DNA of 64,000 nt from Ampullaceana balthica (taxonomy: Eukaryota > Mollusca > Gastropoda > Lymnaeidae): NCBI GenBank assembly GCA_944989445.1, contig CALYLW010000324.1, positions 608,343 through 672,342 of the forward strand. The letters run 5' to 3'. The position numbers and the translations under genes were made by a program. The first letter of the stretch is position 1. Every line of letters begins with the position of its first letter. Below, piece by piece: positions 35,412-45,455 of the stretch. The notes below the pieces were generated by a model that did not search any database, was not told the origin of the DNA, and saw only the letters and a list, made by a program, of their open reading frames with translations.

Positions 35412-35820
35412 CCAACCTCACTGCTCTAACAAGGACCTCCTATATGGAGAACTGGGTTTGGGAAAGAGGAAGACAGGTCACCCATGTCTGCGATTTAAAG
35501 ATGTCTGCCAAAGGGACATGAAAGCAGTTAGAATACGCACAAGTGACTGGAAGTGTAAGGCAGAAGACCGATCTACGTGGCGCACAGTTGTCAAAGAGGG
35601 CGTCATAGTAGCCGAGGAGCGAAGGATGGAGGAGGGGCTACAGAAAGAAGAGCTAGGAGAAAGGCCAAAACATATGGTAGCACAGAATTCGTGTGTAAAA
35701 GCTGTGGTAAAGACTGACACTCAAGGATAGGACTGCACAGCCACTCGAGGAAATGCAAGCCAACTTAACAGTGATGCACCATCGTCTCGCGAGACGGAAG
35801 GATGCCGATTACCGATTATT
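35412..35820 (+). pseudogene. LINE reverse-transcriptase C-terminal remnant
   Basis: From about 35424 the frame reads NKDLLYGELGLGKRKTGHP, LRFKDVCQRDMKAV, DWKCKAEDRSTWR and VAEERRMEEGL. This is the pattern at the C-terminal end of LINE ORF2 proteins (LLYGEL..GKR..G.P.LR.KDV..RD). After 35690, in another frame, CKSCGKDC, then a SRIGLHSHSRKC-type zinc-finger tail can be read, so a frameshift separates them. No reverse-transcriptase core is present: a 5'-truncated dead copy in intron 1, same strand as the host gene. Confidence 0.8.
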
Positions 35821-36224
35821 ATATACGTTCAGGTCATTCCCCTATAAAACCTATGTCACCTGTATTTTGGTTGTTGGAATTTGATCGGGTGCATAATCCC
35901 TTCTAACACAGGTGCGGCTGATAAACTTAAACTTGAAGAATCAATTATAGATCTGTGTCAAGTTCTTATCCACTTCACCCTCTTCTTTTGTCGTTAGCGA
36001 AAGAATCATGATAATTTACATCCAATATAGAGTTAAAAGTTGTAACAGTTGGAACGTTCACATATTTAAAACAGCTCCTTCATTTCTTTTATTCATTTCT
36101 TCCTTCGCTTTTCATTTACTGTGACGAAAATATCAACTTAATTGCTTATAGCAACATTTTCATTTTTAGAAGCTTTTGAACGATGAGAAATTCCCCACCC
36201 AATAAAACGCCACACTGTTATCAA

Positions 36225-36700
36225 TGGTCTCTAGATTAACACCTAGTAGCAAATGACAACGCCTCAATGCTTTCAATTTGATATTGATTTAAATTTTAAA
36301 AGTTGAAGGGAGCGATTCGTTTCTAATTCTTTGGTGACGTAGACTGTGAAACTTCTGGTTCCGGCAATAATTCGCAGTTCAAAGTATTGAAAGTTAGGGT
36401 TAAAAACAATTAAAATATTTAAATCATTAAATTCATATAAAAATAATATTTATAAAAATAATTCACATAAGGAATTTTTCATTGCGACTGGGGTCGTGAC
36501 CCATAGTGCGGCTTCAATGCGGCTCGCAACATTTTTTAAAAAACTTTTTAAATGGCTCTTAGTTCCTACAGATATGGGCACACCTTGTCTAGGTTAAGAC
36601 CAAGTAGCAAATGCCAACGCCTCACTGCTTTCAGTAGTCTCTAGATTAAGACCTAGTAGCAAATGCCAACGCCTCACTACTGGAGATATTGATTCCGTTG
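36225..36700. repeat. Three dispersed/tandem ~60-bp units
   Basis: CTCTAGATTAAGACCTAGTAG followed by CAAATGCCAACGCCTCACTG occurs near 36227, 36590 and 36648. Between copies 1 and 2 lies a stretch at 36490-36580 with GGGGTCGTGACC and GGCTCGCAACATTT, resembling hAT subterminal sequence, but ends could not be matched. Confidence 0.6.
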
Positions 36701-37177
36701 CTGTCTCTATCCGGAGGGCAGTGAACTCTGTGTGGTGTCACTAATTGTGTTCTGTCGTTGAAGGGAAATTGACCACTTCAAAAAAACGAACCTTGAAACA
36801 TTAAAAACAACCACATCTCATTCCTAAACCTAGAATAGGATGATTCAATTTACAGTTTAAATGAGTTTCACCTGAAAAACTCGCTTTAGCACTTGAACGC
36901 CAGGAGGACTCGAGAACTTATCATTATTAATGTCAAGGCGCGCAGGAGAAGAGAAGTTTCCAGATTTAAAAAAAAATCCTTTCTTACTTTTTCTCATATG
37001 CTTTCTTTTTAAATTCTTTCTAACAACAATCAGTTAGCTTTAATTTCGAATTTTCCTTGGTCATAATATGTGTTTCCGTATATTGTTAATTCTTGTGTTT
37101 GTTGTTTTCCTGCATGTCACTGCTGTTTGGTTGGACGTACATGATGTGATAACATTACGCTAAAGATCAGGTGATCA
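36701..37177. other. Intronic sequence, nothing recognised
   Basis: AT-rich, no repeats or frames of note. Confidence 0.45.
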
Positions 37178-37185
37178 GGTTCAAG

Positions 37186-37341
37186 CTAGGGCGGATTAAG
37201 GGGGGTGCTGATTGGGCTAAAGCCAGGGGCCCCCAATGATTTAAGGGCCCCAAAATTATTATATTGTATAATAAAGGCGGCTGGACCGGGCCCCAGGTGG
37301 GATTGCAGCCAGGGGCCCCGTGAAATCTTAATCCGCCGCTG
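37186..37341. mobile_element. 156-bp hAT-type MITE, GGCGGATTAAG ends
   Basis: The ends are CTAGGGCGGATTAAG and (complement of right) CAGCGGCGGATTAAG, with GGGGCCCC blocks inside. Perfect 8-bp duplication GGTTCAAG at 37178-37185 and 37342-37349. Confidence 0.88.
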
Positions 37342-37680
37342 GGTTCAAGGACGAATGGCTGGGTAGGCGTGTGAGGTCTTATAATTATAAATCATTTATG
37401 AAAGATTAAAAAAAATAATTGTTGACGATATAAAGATAACGATTCTAACAATTAGAAATATAAAACATTTTTATTTTTAATTTAAAAAAAAATTACCATT
37501 ATCCAAGATGCACTAAAAAGTCACACACAAAAATTAAAAAATATTGGAACACTTTTAAAATGCACTCCGAAAACAACGTTTTATACATATTTTCCCTTAG
37601 ATATAGTCTTTATAAAATTTTGTTTATGTAGATATTTATCAGATTAAGTGACCATTATTCTATATTACTAACACTTTAAT

Positions 37681-38040
37681 AAACAACCTGTAAAAACAAA
37701 GTTTTTGGACTATAAATCCCTTAAAGACTAGCATAAACATTTACAGATTGGGAAAATATTTAAAAAGTATGTTCAATATAATACGCACCGCGCGACAGAC
37801 AAGCATAAACATTTACATTCTACATAGATATACATAGAGATAATCTAAAAATTCATTAATTTAATTACAGTAAATTTGATCAATATGAAATTTTGATAGA
37901 ATGCATTGTTAGGTACCAAAAGTCTATGTGCAAAATTTCGGCTCGATAGGATCACGGGAAGTGGGTCATTTTTTACATTTGTTTTTCCGCGGGACCACGA
38001 CAGACAGACGAGACGGTGAGGTATCAGGAATTTAAAAATA
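37681..38040 (+). repeat. AAATCCCTTATA repeat family (copy 3)
   Basis: It contains ACCTGTAAAAACAAAG, CTATAAATCCCTTAAAG, ATTCATTAATTTAATTAC, GAATGCATTGTTAGG and GGAAGTGGGTCATTTTTTAC, and ends near CAGGAATTTAAAA. Two internal copies of AGCATAAACATTTACA. Confidence 0.72.
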
Positions 38041-38093
38041 CACAATATAATCGAATTCATTCATGCCATCTATTTTTAGTTTTTAGTAATTTA

Positions 38094-38165
38094 TTTATTT
38101 TGTTTAATTAAATAGCTCAGTACCCCAGCATGCGGCTAGGCTCACCACGCTTTACAAACATAAAT
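38094..38165 (-). repeat. SINE-type 3' tail, minus orientation
   Basis: The complement reads GTAAAGCGTGGTGAGCC, then GCATGCTGGGGTACTGAGC, parallel to 17381 and 53196. Confidence 0.55.
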
Positions 38166-38473
38166 AATGGAACTGAAAGTTACTCGTACACAAATTTGGG
38201 TCCACACTAACGAATGGTGTGTTTCGTTGACATGCGTTTACTGTACGAGTTGCACTCCTTGGGTTGGAGAGTAATGGGGAGTTCTCACAGTGAGACAGTA
38301 AATACCACGAGTACCAACATTTCGTGTATGCAGACCTTGGTACGTGGGAGACCTCCAGACAAGGTCGTTACTTATGTAGCGTAGCTTGATGAGCGAAACA
38401 GAGGGGGTGCAAGTAGTGTGTGCTTTGAGTGTGTGTTTCAAGGGCTGGTTTAGGAGTGGGTGCGTGTTTGAAA

Positions 38474-38721
38474 TAGGGTTGTACCGGATTCAAAATTTTG
38501 ATATCCGGCAGGAGTCGGATTTGGCCGGATTTTATGAAGTGAAATCCGTTCAGAGCCGGATTGATAAAATGGCACGGATTCCGGATTTGCCGAAGCTGGA
38601 GCTATTATACATATATTTTGTATAGCTTTACCGGCCAGCCGGATTTTGACGGATTTATGAAGGGAAATTCTGCCAGAGTCGGATTCCTGATTTACCGGAG
38701 CCGAAATCCGGTACACTCCTA
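38474..38721. mobile_element. hAT-type element with CCGGATT repeats (248 bp)
   Basis: The ends are TAGGGTTGTACCGGATT and (complement of right) TAGGAGTGTACCGGATT. The flanks GTTTGAAA (38466-38473) and GCTTGAAA (38722-38729) agree at seven of eight. Many internal GCCGGATT motifs in both orientations make it rich in hairpins. Relative at 44809. Confidence 0.85.
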
Positions 38722-38729
38722 GCTTGAAA

Positions 38730-40214
38730 GGTTGTATTTAAGAGTGGGTGTGTATTTAGCATATTTTAATTTTATTATAGGAACTAATCGGTACCATTTG
38801 TTATAATGCGAAGTTAATGAACACATCGCCATGGTTATCAAAATGTCAAAAAAGTGATAGCAATATTAAAGTTTAATTTGACATTTTTAACAATTTGTTT
38901 GGGAAAAGAAGGATAATATTTTAAGAGCGATAAAGCATACGCTTCTTTTTATTATCACCAGCACCCCAGGCTTTCAGCATAATTCTTAAAATTGTCAATT
39001 ATGCTGCAACGTCGAAAAATATTTTCTGTTACCTTTTTAAAAAATCGTTACAAATAGCAAATATCGTAATTTTAAAAAATATTAAAAATTGAGAAATTGT
39101 CGTTAGTACTTGAAAACTTGTGCAATCTCTTTTCAACGTATTCATTCTAAGGACATCGCTGCTTGAAAAGTCATTTTTATATAAATAAAAATAAGGTATT
39201 TTTACTTGAAAAATCTTATTTTTAATAGAATTCTACGTTTTATAAACAGAAATTAAAAGAAAATGACAAAAAGTAAAAATTACTTAAATTTAATTCCTCA
39301 ATATAATTAAGTTTTATTGAAAGAAAATGACAATGCATGAAATGACATTTGTGGTAAAGAGCTCGTATCCCAGGGGGCAATTAAATTTATCTATGCAGTT
39401 GAAATCAATGGGCCACAACTCTCTTGTGAAGCAGAACGCAAATAAACAATATAATAGCCTAAGTCAATGGATGGATGGATCCGTAGCTCTTTGACGTCAT
39501 TGTTTGAGCTTATATTTTAATACAAGGTGTGCATCAGGAGGTATGCAAAATAATTATAAATTAAAGATTAGTTTTCAAATAGTACAGCAGTCCATGGCAA
39601 TTAAAAAGCGTGTGGTGTTTCTCGCCGTAAATAAAAGATATATGACGTCATTGTTTTAGCTTATATTGTAATTTTGGAAAAGGGAACGATGTAAAAAGAG
39701 GATCCTCGAAGCAGATTTTGAGTTCTGTGGGTTTTATTAGTGTTAAGTTTCGATTCCCAACTCTGTTACTCCATATCAATATCTGGTCTGCGTTTCTTAA
39801 GTCGGAATAGTTTTCCGGTGTTTGTACAACAATGATCCACACCATGGTCATTTATAATCTTTAAACCAAACGGATTAATTCAGTACTACGAGCTTTTCCG
39901 ATAATCGAGATGTTCCACTGTATTGGATTTCAAGCAAAGTTCCGTAATTTCTCAACGAGATGAAAATTTCCGCTTGGTCTAATACAAATGTAATCACCAT
40001 GGACACGCATGACTAGCATGGACAAATTTGTTTAACATCGATTTTTACTGTCTGCGGCCATTGAACTTGTTTCACATTCACTTCTCACAGGCAGACGTCC
40101 CCTCTTAAGAATTGACAAAGATATGGAAAAAAAATGTTCATATATTAAATGAAGACAATTCTTTGAAAGAAGAAACGCTTTAAAGAGAAGAGCTAATTTT
40201 CTTATTTTTTAATG
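38730..40214. other. AT-rich intronic sequence
   Basis: No gene. The motif ATATGACGTCATTGTTTTAGCTT near 39640 repeats imperfectly that near 39492 (TTTGACGTCATTGTTTGAGCTT), a roughly 170-bp separated direct duplication. Confidence 0.45.
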
Positions 40215-40222
40215 GTTTGCGC

Positions 40223-40407
40223 CAGTGCAGGTCTTAGGCTACTGCAACCTATGCGGCCGCAGTGTGCCCCGCACTTTGATAGGCCCCGCCTATCTTAATG
40301 TTCTCTTATTATCCTTATTAATTCCTCACCCTACCCAGACTGGGCCCCGCGCATCCGTTTCACATACTAAGCCACATAGGGCCCCGCAATGGCTAAGACC
40401 GGCCCTG
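40223..40407. mobile_element. 185-bp hAT-type MITE
   Basis: The ends are CAGTGCAGGTCTTAGGC and (complement of right) CAGGGCCGGTCTTAGCC. The duplication GTTTGCGC (40215-40222 and 40408-40415) is perfect and extends one base further as GGTTTGCGC. Inside, GGCCCCGC-type boxes recur. Confidence 0.87.
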
Positions 40408-40511
40408 GTTTGCGCACAGAAAGTATTTCAAGACAGTAATTTCTTTCTTTGAGAGTGTGAAAATCCTCGATTTAAAAAAAAATGTTGTTGTTGTTTAAAA
40501 TTGGTTGGTGT

Positions 40512-40588
40512 TAGGGTCAAGGTTCAGGTCAAGGTACAGGTCAAGGTACAGGTCAAGGTACAGGTCAAGGTACAGGTCAAGGTACCTC
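40512..40588. repeat. 12-bp tandem repeat (CAGGTCAAGGTA)
   Basis: Six copies, nearly perfect. Confidence 0.93.
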
Positions 40589-41620
40589 AGAATCCCTGTC
40601 GTATGGACACTTACAAAATTAAAAAAATGGCGGCTGATAAATATAAACAAATTGTCGGACGATTACACGAACAAATTTTATTTTAACTATTGACTGACGG
40701 GAATGTTCAAATGGTTGATAAAGTTTATTGTATCAATTGTGAGAAATCGTTTGCCTACCATGGTTTTAACACTCATATTACTTATCACCTGCAAAACAAA
40801 CTTCCACTACAGTATCAGAACCTTCAACTGAGACAGTCTACTTAACACACTATAAATTTTAATTTTTGGCTTTAATCGAAAATAACTATTAATTAAGGGT
40901 TAATTTTAAAAAAGTTGACTATTAAATTTAAAATAATCATTAACAGCCCTACTTTTTACTCATCATTCTCCAACAAGCCCTTCTCTCAGAATACCTCTTT
41001 GACTCCCCCTTCTCTCACTCTAGTATCTTTTATTTTTCTATGCTTCTTTTTTTTCACACACTTTCTCAACTATTTCATTTTTCCCTGCGTCACCATCTCT
41101 CTTTCTTCTTTTTTATCCGTTCTCTTAAAATCTCTCTCTTTCTCCCTCTTCTATATCTTCATTCCCCCTTATCCAGCTATAGCTCACGCTTTCTTTCACA
41201 ACCTCTCTTTATCTTACTTTTTCACTATATCTCTTTTTTCTCCCCATTGCTCACAAGCTCAATTTCTTGACTCTGTCTTTCATTTACATTGGAAGTGAAA
41301 CAATCTCCCAACTTCAATACTCGAAGACGACCGAATGAATTAATTTAAAAAAATTACAGCAGAGTAAAAAGTTGGAAAGTGAGTTAAATTCTCTGATTTA
41401 AATGATTCTCTGTATAAGCTTTAAAATAAATATAAACATCACATTTTTTAAAAGTAAAATAAAAATCATTTTTTCAAAGCAAGTTCCAGTGTTGTTTACA
41501 GCAAACAACAACATTGTTTTAGAATTTAGAAAATATCGAACAAAGAAATTAGAACGAAACTCGGGTATTTAGCTAAAGTAAGAATGGACGTCTGCTTGTC
41601 TTCTGTGAATCACAGTTGAC
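40589..41620. other. AT-rich, then CT-rich intronic sequence
   Basis: Between 41000 and 41290 the + strand is markedly pyrimidine-rich (TCTCTTTCTC-type), with no splice or coding context identified. Confidence 0.45.
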
Positions 41621-41634
41621 AAGCTGTGTCCCCC

Positions 41635-41795
41635 AAACCCCTTCTTCCTCATTCTCTCTCCCTCCTCAGCCTCCCTCTCCATCAGCCTCCTTCCCCATCA
41701 GCCTCCCTCCCCATCAGCCTCCCTTCCCATCAGCCTCCCTCCTTCCCACCCTCCCTCCTTCCCACCCTCCCCCCTTCCCACCCTCCCTCCCTGAT
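41635..41795. repeat. Pyrimidine-rich minisatellite (CCTCCCTCCCCATCAG)
   Basis: Several 13-16 bp units with CATCAGCCTCC, followed by CTTCCCACCCTCC units. Strongly strand-asymmetric (C/T on +). Confidence 0.9.
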
Positions 41796-41989
41796 GTTAA
41801 TATCCAAGATTATTGTTCGGTTTGTTTTTGTTTTGTTATATTTTAAGATGAAATTATTTTACATTAACCTATATATGACCTCACAGCTCAGTGCGAGACT
41901 AGCTATAAAACAAGCGATATAGATTTTGATGGAAAAACACAAATCATATTACAAAATTACAAGCTAAATTGTTGTGCATGCAAGTAGAC

Positions 41990-42200
41990 AGAAATATTTT
42001 GAAAATATGTGTATGTTAGTGTGTGAGTTTGTGTTCTCGCACTTGTATGTATGCATATATACTCGTGTGTGTTTGAGTGGTGAATGTGTGGTGTATGCCT
42101 CTGTGTGTGGATATATGCGTGTGTGGTCTGTGTGTGTGTCTCTTTGTGTGTCTGTGTGTACTTCTGTGCGTGTGTGGTGTGGTGTGTGTGTGTGACTGGT
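41990..42200. repeat. GT-rich simple sequence
   Basis: TGTGTG-rich with interruptions, no fixed period. Confidence 0.85.
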
Positions 42201-42803
42201 GATGTTGAACCTCTAGTATAAAATTTTAAAGGTTAACCCAGGGCATTCTTAATGTTTGACGTTCTCAAGTATACATTAAATCGTCCGATGCCAGCCCCTG
42301 ACATGCATTTGTATTGATACAGTGTTTTACAATTGTTCCTGTTATTTGACAAATAGACTTTGATCATAGTCGGGAGCTGTAGTTGCCAGAACTGTAAGCT
42401 TTCTATTGAAACCCACCAACCAACGTACTCACCCCAAATCTTTACTTATGCGCTTGATGCATGTAGTTAAAGTTGAAAGTCCAGAAAAAGGTTAAATGTC
42501 TCATGTATTTCAAACTTTGATTATAGAGTGACTTGGCATTTTACTGCACGGCTAGTCATTTATTTATGGGTCTTGAAGGAATTAGACAAAATATATAATT
42601 ATAATACACAAAGGGATTCGAATGACAAAAAAAAAGAATGAATCAACAGCGTAATTATAGTAATTTTGGAGTGTAACATTTTACATCGATTAAATGTTTA
42701 CAGTTGAGTTTGTTATTTTGTTGCGTTTTACTTGAACTTATTGCGCCACTGTTTTCTGACAATGAAAGGTACTTTGAATAATATATAAAGTTAATCTCCA
42801 CAA

Positions 42804-42986
42804 CAGTGACGTAGCTATGGATCTGTAGGGATTTGGGGGCTCGGGGGGGGGGCTTGCCCTCTTTGTGGGCCTGCATACATGGTGGTGGCGTAATATTTAA
42901 TGTTAAAAAAATTCGGATACTCCTTTGGGGGCCCGGGGGGACTTTTGAATTTGGACCCTCCTCCCCCTCCTCTAGCTACGCCACTG
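42804..42986. mobile_element. 183-bp hAT-type MITE (CAGTGRCGTAGCTA ends)
   Basis: The left CAGTGACGTAGCTATGG matches the complement of the right CAGTGGCGTAGCTAGAG. The flanks CTCCACAA (42796-42803) and CTTCACAA (42987-42994) agree at seven of eight. Interior has long G-runs. Confidence 0.85.
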
Positions 42987-42994
42987 CTTCACAA

Positions 42995-43666
42995 AGCGTT
43001 TAAATATATTTTGAGAATCGTTCTCCTTGCACTAATGTAATCGTTTTCCAGTTCCCGTTTTACACCTGATCCTAGAGAATTTTTTTATTGCTCGTTGGAA
43101 TCTCTTCTAATGACAATAAAGGATTCTTACACTTAGCAAACTGAGTCTGTACAAAACGTCTAGTCGAAATAGCGTCTCAAGAATATGAATCTCTTGTGGT
43201 CTACGTGTGGTAGACATGGATGACTCTGCACATCTTTAATCTATACGCTGACAACCACAACATTGTCTGGTCGACCACACCCACACTGTCAGTTAGGTAG
43301 CACTTCATTCAACTGCAGGTCGGCTCCTATTGTCATGATTGTGTGAAATTGTGTCTAAGCGATACTTTTTGCATCTTTAATTTTCTATTTACCATTTTCT
43401 GATATATCTGAGTCCTGGTTTAAAACAGTAAAATTTCAAAAGGTAAAGTTGAATGACTTTTAGTTTCCTCAATTGAAGACCATGTAAGATCTGTAAATAG
43501 TGTAGGGCCTTGAACTAGTGTGGTAGAAAGATCTCAAGAGACTTGAAAAAGAGCATTAGTAGAATCTAAAACTGGCTCAAGAAACTCAAAAGTAAAATTT
43601 AATTTTCTAGCCGATACTTCATTAACCTGTTCAGAAAAAAAAATTTAAAACAAAGACAAAACATCT
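42995..43666. other. Intronic sequence, nothing recognised
   Basis: No supported gene or array. Confidence 0.45.
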
Positions 43667-43689
43667 GATCGGTATTATTATTATTATTT

Positions 43690-43916
43690 TTATTATTATT
43701 TATCCCATAACCTCGTGGTCGTGGGGGATTCTAATGTTTCCATTAGAACTTTCTCGGGGCTTGGTAGACCTAGGCGGCGCCCATCTCCTCTCCAGGTTAG
43801 AGGAGGACTTTTTAGCAATTGTCATTCATCAACATTTTTATTGTGACCTTAACCTTGGCTAGGCCCCACGCTCCTCAGCTTGTGAGGCGAGCGCACTAAT
43901 GACTTCACCATAAGCC
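43690..43916 (-). mobile_element. SINE-like insertion with long target duplication
   Basis: The direct repeat GATCGGTATTATTATTATTT / GATCGGTGTTATTATTATTT flanks the element (43667-43690 and 43917-43938). On the minus strand it starts GGCTTATGGTGAAGTCATTA and ends toward an (AAT)n-like tail. A TGGTGAAGTCATTAG stretch may be a decayed A box. I could not find a clear B box, so tRNA origin is uncertain. Confidence 0.6.
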
Positions 43917-43939
43917 GATCGGTGTTATTATTATTTTAC

Positions 43940-44344
43940 AATACAGTGGTTGACTGATATTGCGAAGACTGTAGATTCGTTCCACGTGATTATTGTAGAA
44001 TTAGGATTACTGGTATCTGTCAATTGTATTGTTTGCTTGGCGCTCATCGGGGAGATTATAAAGCAGTTGTTGGTTTGTTGTATATTGTAAGCTTGTTATA
44101 GATTGTTTATTTGTTGTACATTTTTGTAGTGTTTTTGTAATTTGTTTGTTTGTTGTATTTTGTTTGTTTGTCACAAACCGATGAAGTCAATGACGACTTT
44201 ACTATTACATAAAAAATTCAACTTACAAGTAACAAAGACACAGACGGGAATATCTGACACGGTTCCCATTTGACAAATTGAATTATCAATAATTGAATGA
44301 TACACAATAATATACATTACTACATCGATTAAAGGTTTTTACTT
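43940..44344. other. Intronic sequence with TTGTTTGTTTG runs
   Basis: Short GTTT-rich runs at 44095-44170. Nothing else is recognised. Confidence 0.45.
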
Positions 44345-44692
44345 CACTAAACCTATCCATCCATCCCTGTGGCGCTACAGCCCATGTAGAGCTTGGGCCT
44401 TCCTAACCACTTACTTCCACTCAGTCCTAATCAATGTCATTTTTCTCCATTATTGGATGCCCAGATGCTGTTGATCGTTCTCTACACCGTCTATCCATCT
44501 AAGCCTAGGTCTTCCCCTGAGCCGTTGTCCTCTGGTGTTTTGGTGGTGCATCCTCTTTGCTCTTCTTTCATTTCTCATTCTTTCTAAATGTACTGCCCAG
44601 CGCAGTCTGCCCTTTTTCATTTCTGCAACTTTCGTGGGATCCTTATATATAGACTGTAAATTTATTGTTTGCTTCGTATTCTCCATCCGCAT
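44345..44692 (-). pseudogene. LINE reverse-transcriptase C-terminal remnant (minus strand)
   Basis: The minus frame reads KKGRLRWAVHLERMRNERRA, then GRPRLRWIDGVENDQQHLG. This is the familiar LINE ORF2 C-terminal signature (RLRW.GH..RM ... RGRP..RW.D.V..D). Downstream the same frame has stops but continues to resemble W+ .. R+QAL HGL+. Only the tail of the protein survives. It differs from the remnant at 35412 in strand and sequence type. Confidence 0.85.
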
Positions 44693-44808
44693 TAATCATT
44701 TGTTGGTCCATATATTTTCATGAGAACTTTCCTCTCTCATGTACTTAACATGTTTTCTGCAGTACCTTTTTAAAATTAGTTTACTGGATATCGGCGATCA
44801 GTTGTCCA

Positions 44809-44959
44809 TAGGGGTGTGCCGGATTTTGGCTCCGGCAAATCAGGAATCCGGCCATTTTTTTCTAATCCGGCTTCGGCACCGGCCTGATTTCACTTCATTA
44901 ATCCGACCAAAATCCGTCCCGAAGCCGGATTTCAAAAATGTGAATCCAGTACAGCCCTA
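44809..44959. mobile_element. hAT-type MITE 71 bp before exon 2
   Basis: The ends are TAGGGGTGTGCCGGATTTTG and (complement of right) TAGGGCTGTACTGGATTC. Perfect duplication GTTGTCCA at 44801-44808 and 44960-44967. Related to 38474-38721. It lies just upstream of the branch-point zone of the exon-2 acceptor. Confidence 0.9.
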
Positions 44960-45030
44960 GTTGTCCAAAACCAACACCTAAACACTCAGCTTTAAAAACA
45001 AAACTAATCAACTCTCGCTATCATCCACAG

Positions 45031-45289
45031 TTCCCGCACGCCTGTCGAGATTCTCGCTCCTCAACGCGCTGCGGTCAGGGACGTACGTGGTCAGTGAGCC
45101 TAAAGCAATGGGGGACCAGGAGGGGGCGCAGAGGCAGCCGGACGACGGTGGGGAGGACGAGGAGAAAGCAGTCGATAACGGTGGCGTCGTTGACGACCAC
45201 AACCAAGAGATTCCCCTCACGAAGCTGGACCACGTGGACAGGGAGATGTCTCACCTGAGCACCAGCAAGCGGTGCCATTCAGTGCACAG
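45031..45289 (+). CDS. Otop: Otopetrin exon 2: cytosolic N-terminal region
   Basis: The acceptor CTATCATCCACAG precedes 45031. Joining to exon 1 in phase 1 gives I then PARLSRFSLLNALRSGTYVV, followed by an acidic stretch EPKAMGDQEGAQRQPDDGGE and a histidine-containing end LDHVDREMSHLSTSKRCHS. The exon ends at 45289 before GTAAGT (phase 2) and reads into exon 3 without a stop. It is GC-richer than the flanking intron. Likely disordered cytosolic tail (about residues 184-269); no domain recognised. An in-frame ATG at 45108 could serve as an alternative start if exon 1 is truly broken. Confidence 0.9.
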
Positions 45290-45455
45290 GTAAGTCAGTG
45301 CCATTCAGTGCCCATGTCAGTTAGTGCCATTCAGTGCACAGGTCAGTTAGTGCCATTCAGTGCACAGGTCAGTTAGTGCCATTCAGTGCACAGGTAAGTT
45401 TGTGCCATTCAGTGCACATGTCAGTTAGTGCCATTCAGTGCCCAGGTCATTTAGT
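45262..45455. repeat. 26-bp repeat made from the exon-2/intron-2 junction
   Basis: Units contain GTGCCATTCAGTGCACAGGT and AAGTCA or CAGTTA. The first unit is the last 20 bases of exon 2 plus the donor; about six further copies follow in the intron. The copy at 45391-45400 regenerates CAGGTAAGTT, a near-perfect donor 104 bp downstream of the used one. Others have weaker CAGGTCAGT or CATGTCAGT. Confidence 0.93.

Noticed and set aside
38386..38716. Frames rich in SG/FR motifs on both strands
   Set aside because: They fall in the hAT-type element 38474-38721 with CCGGATT hairpins.
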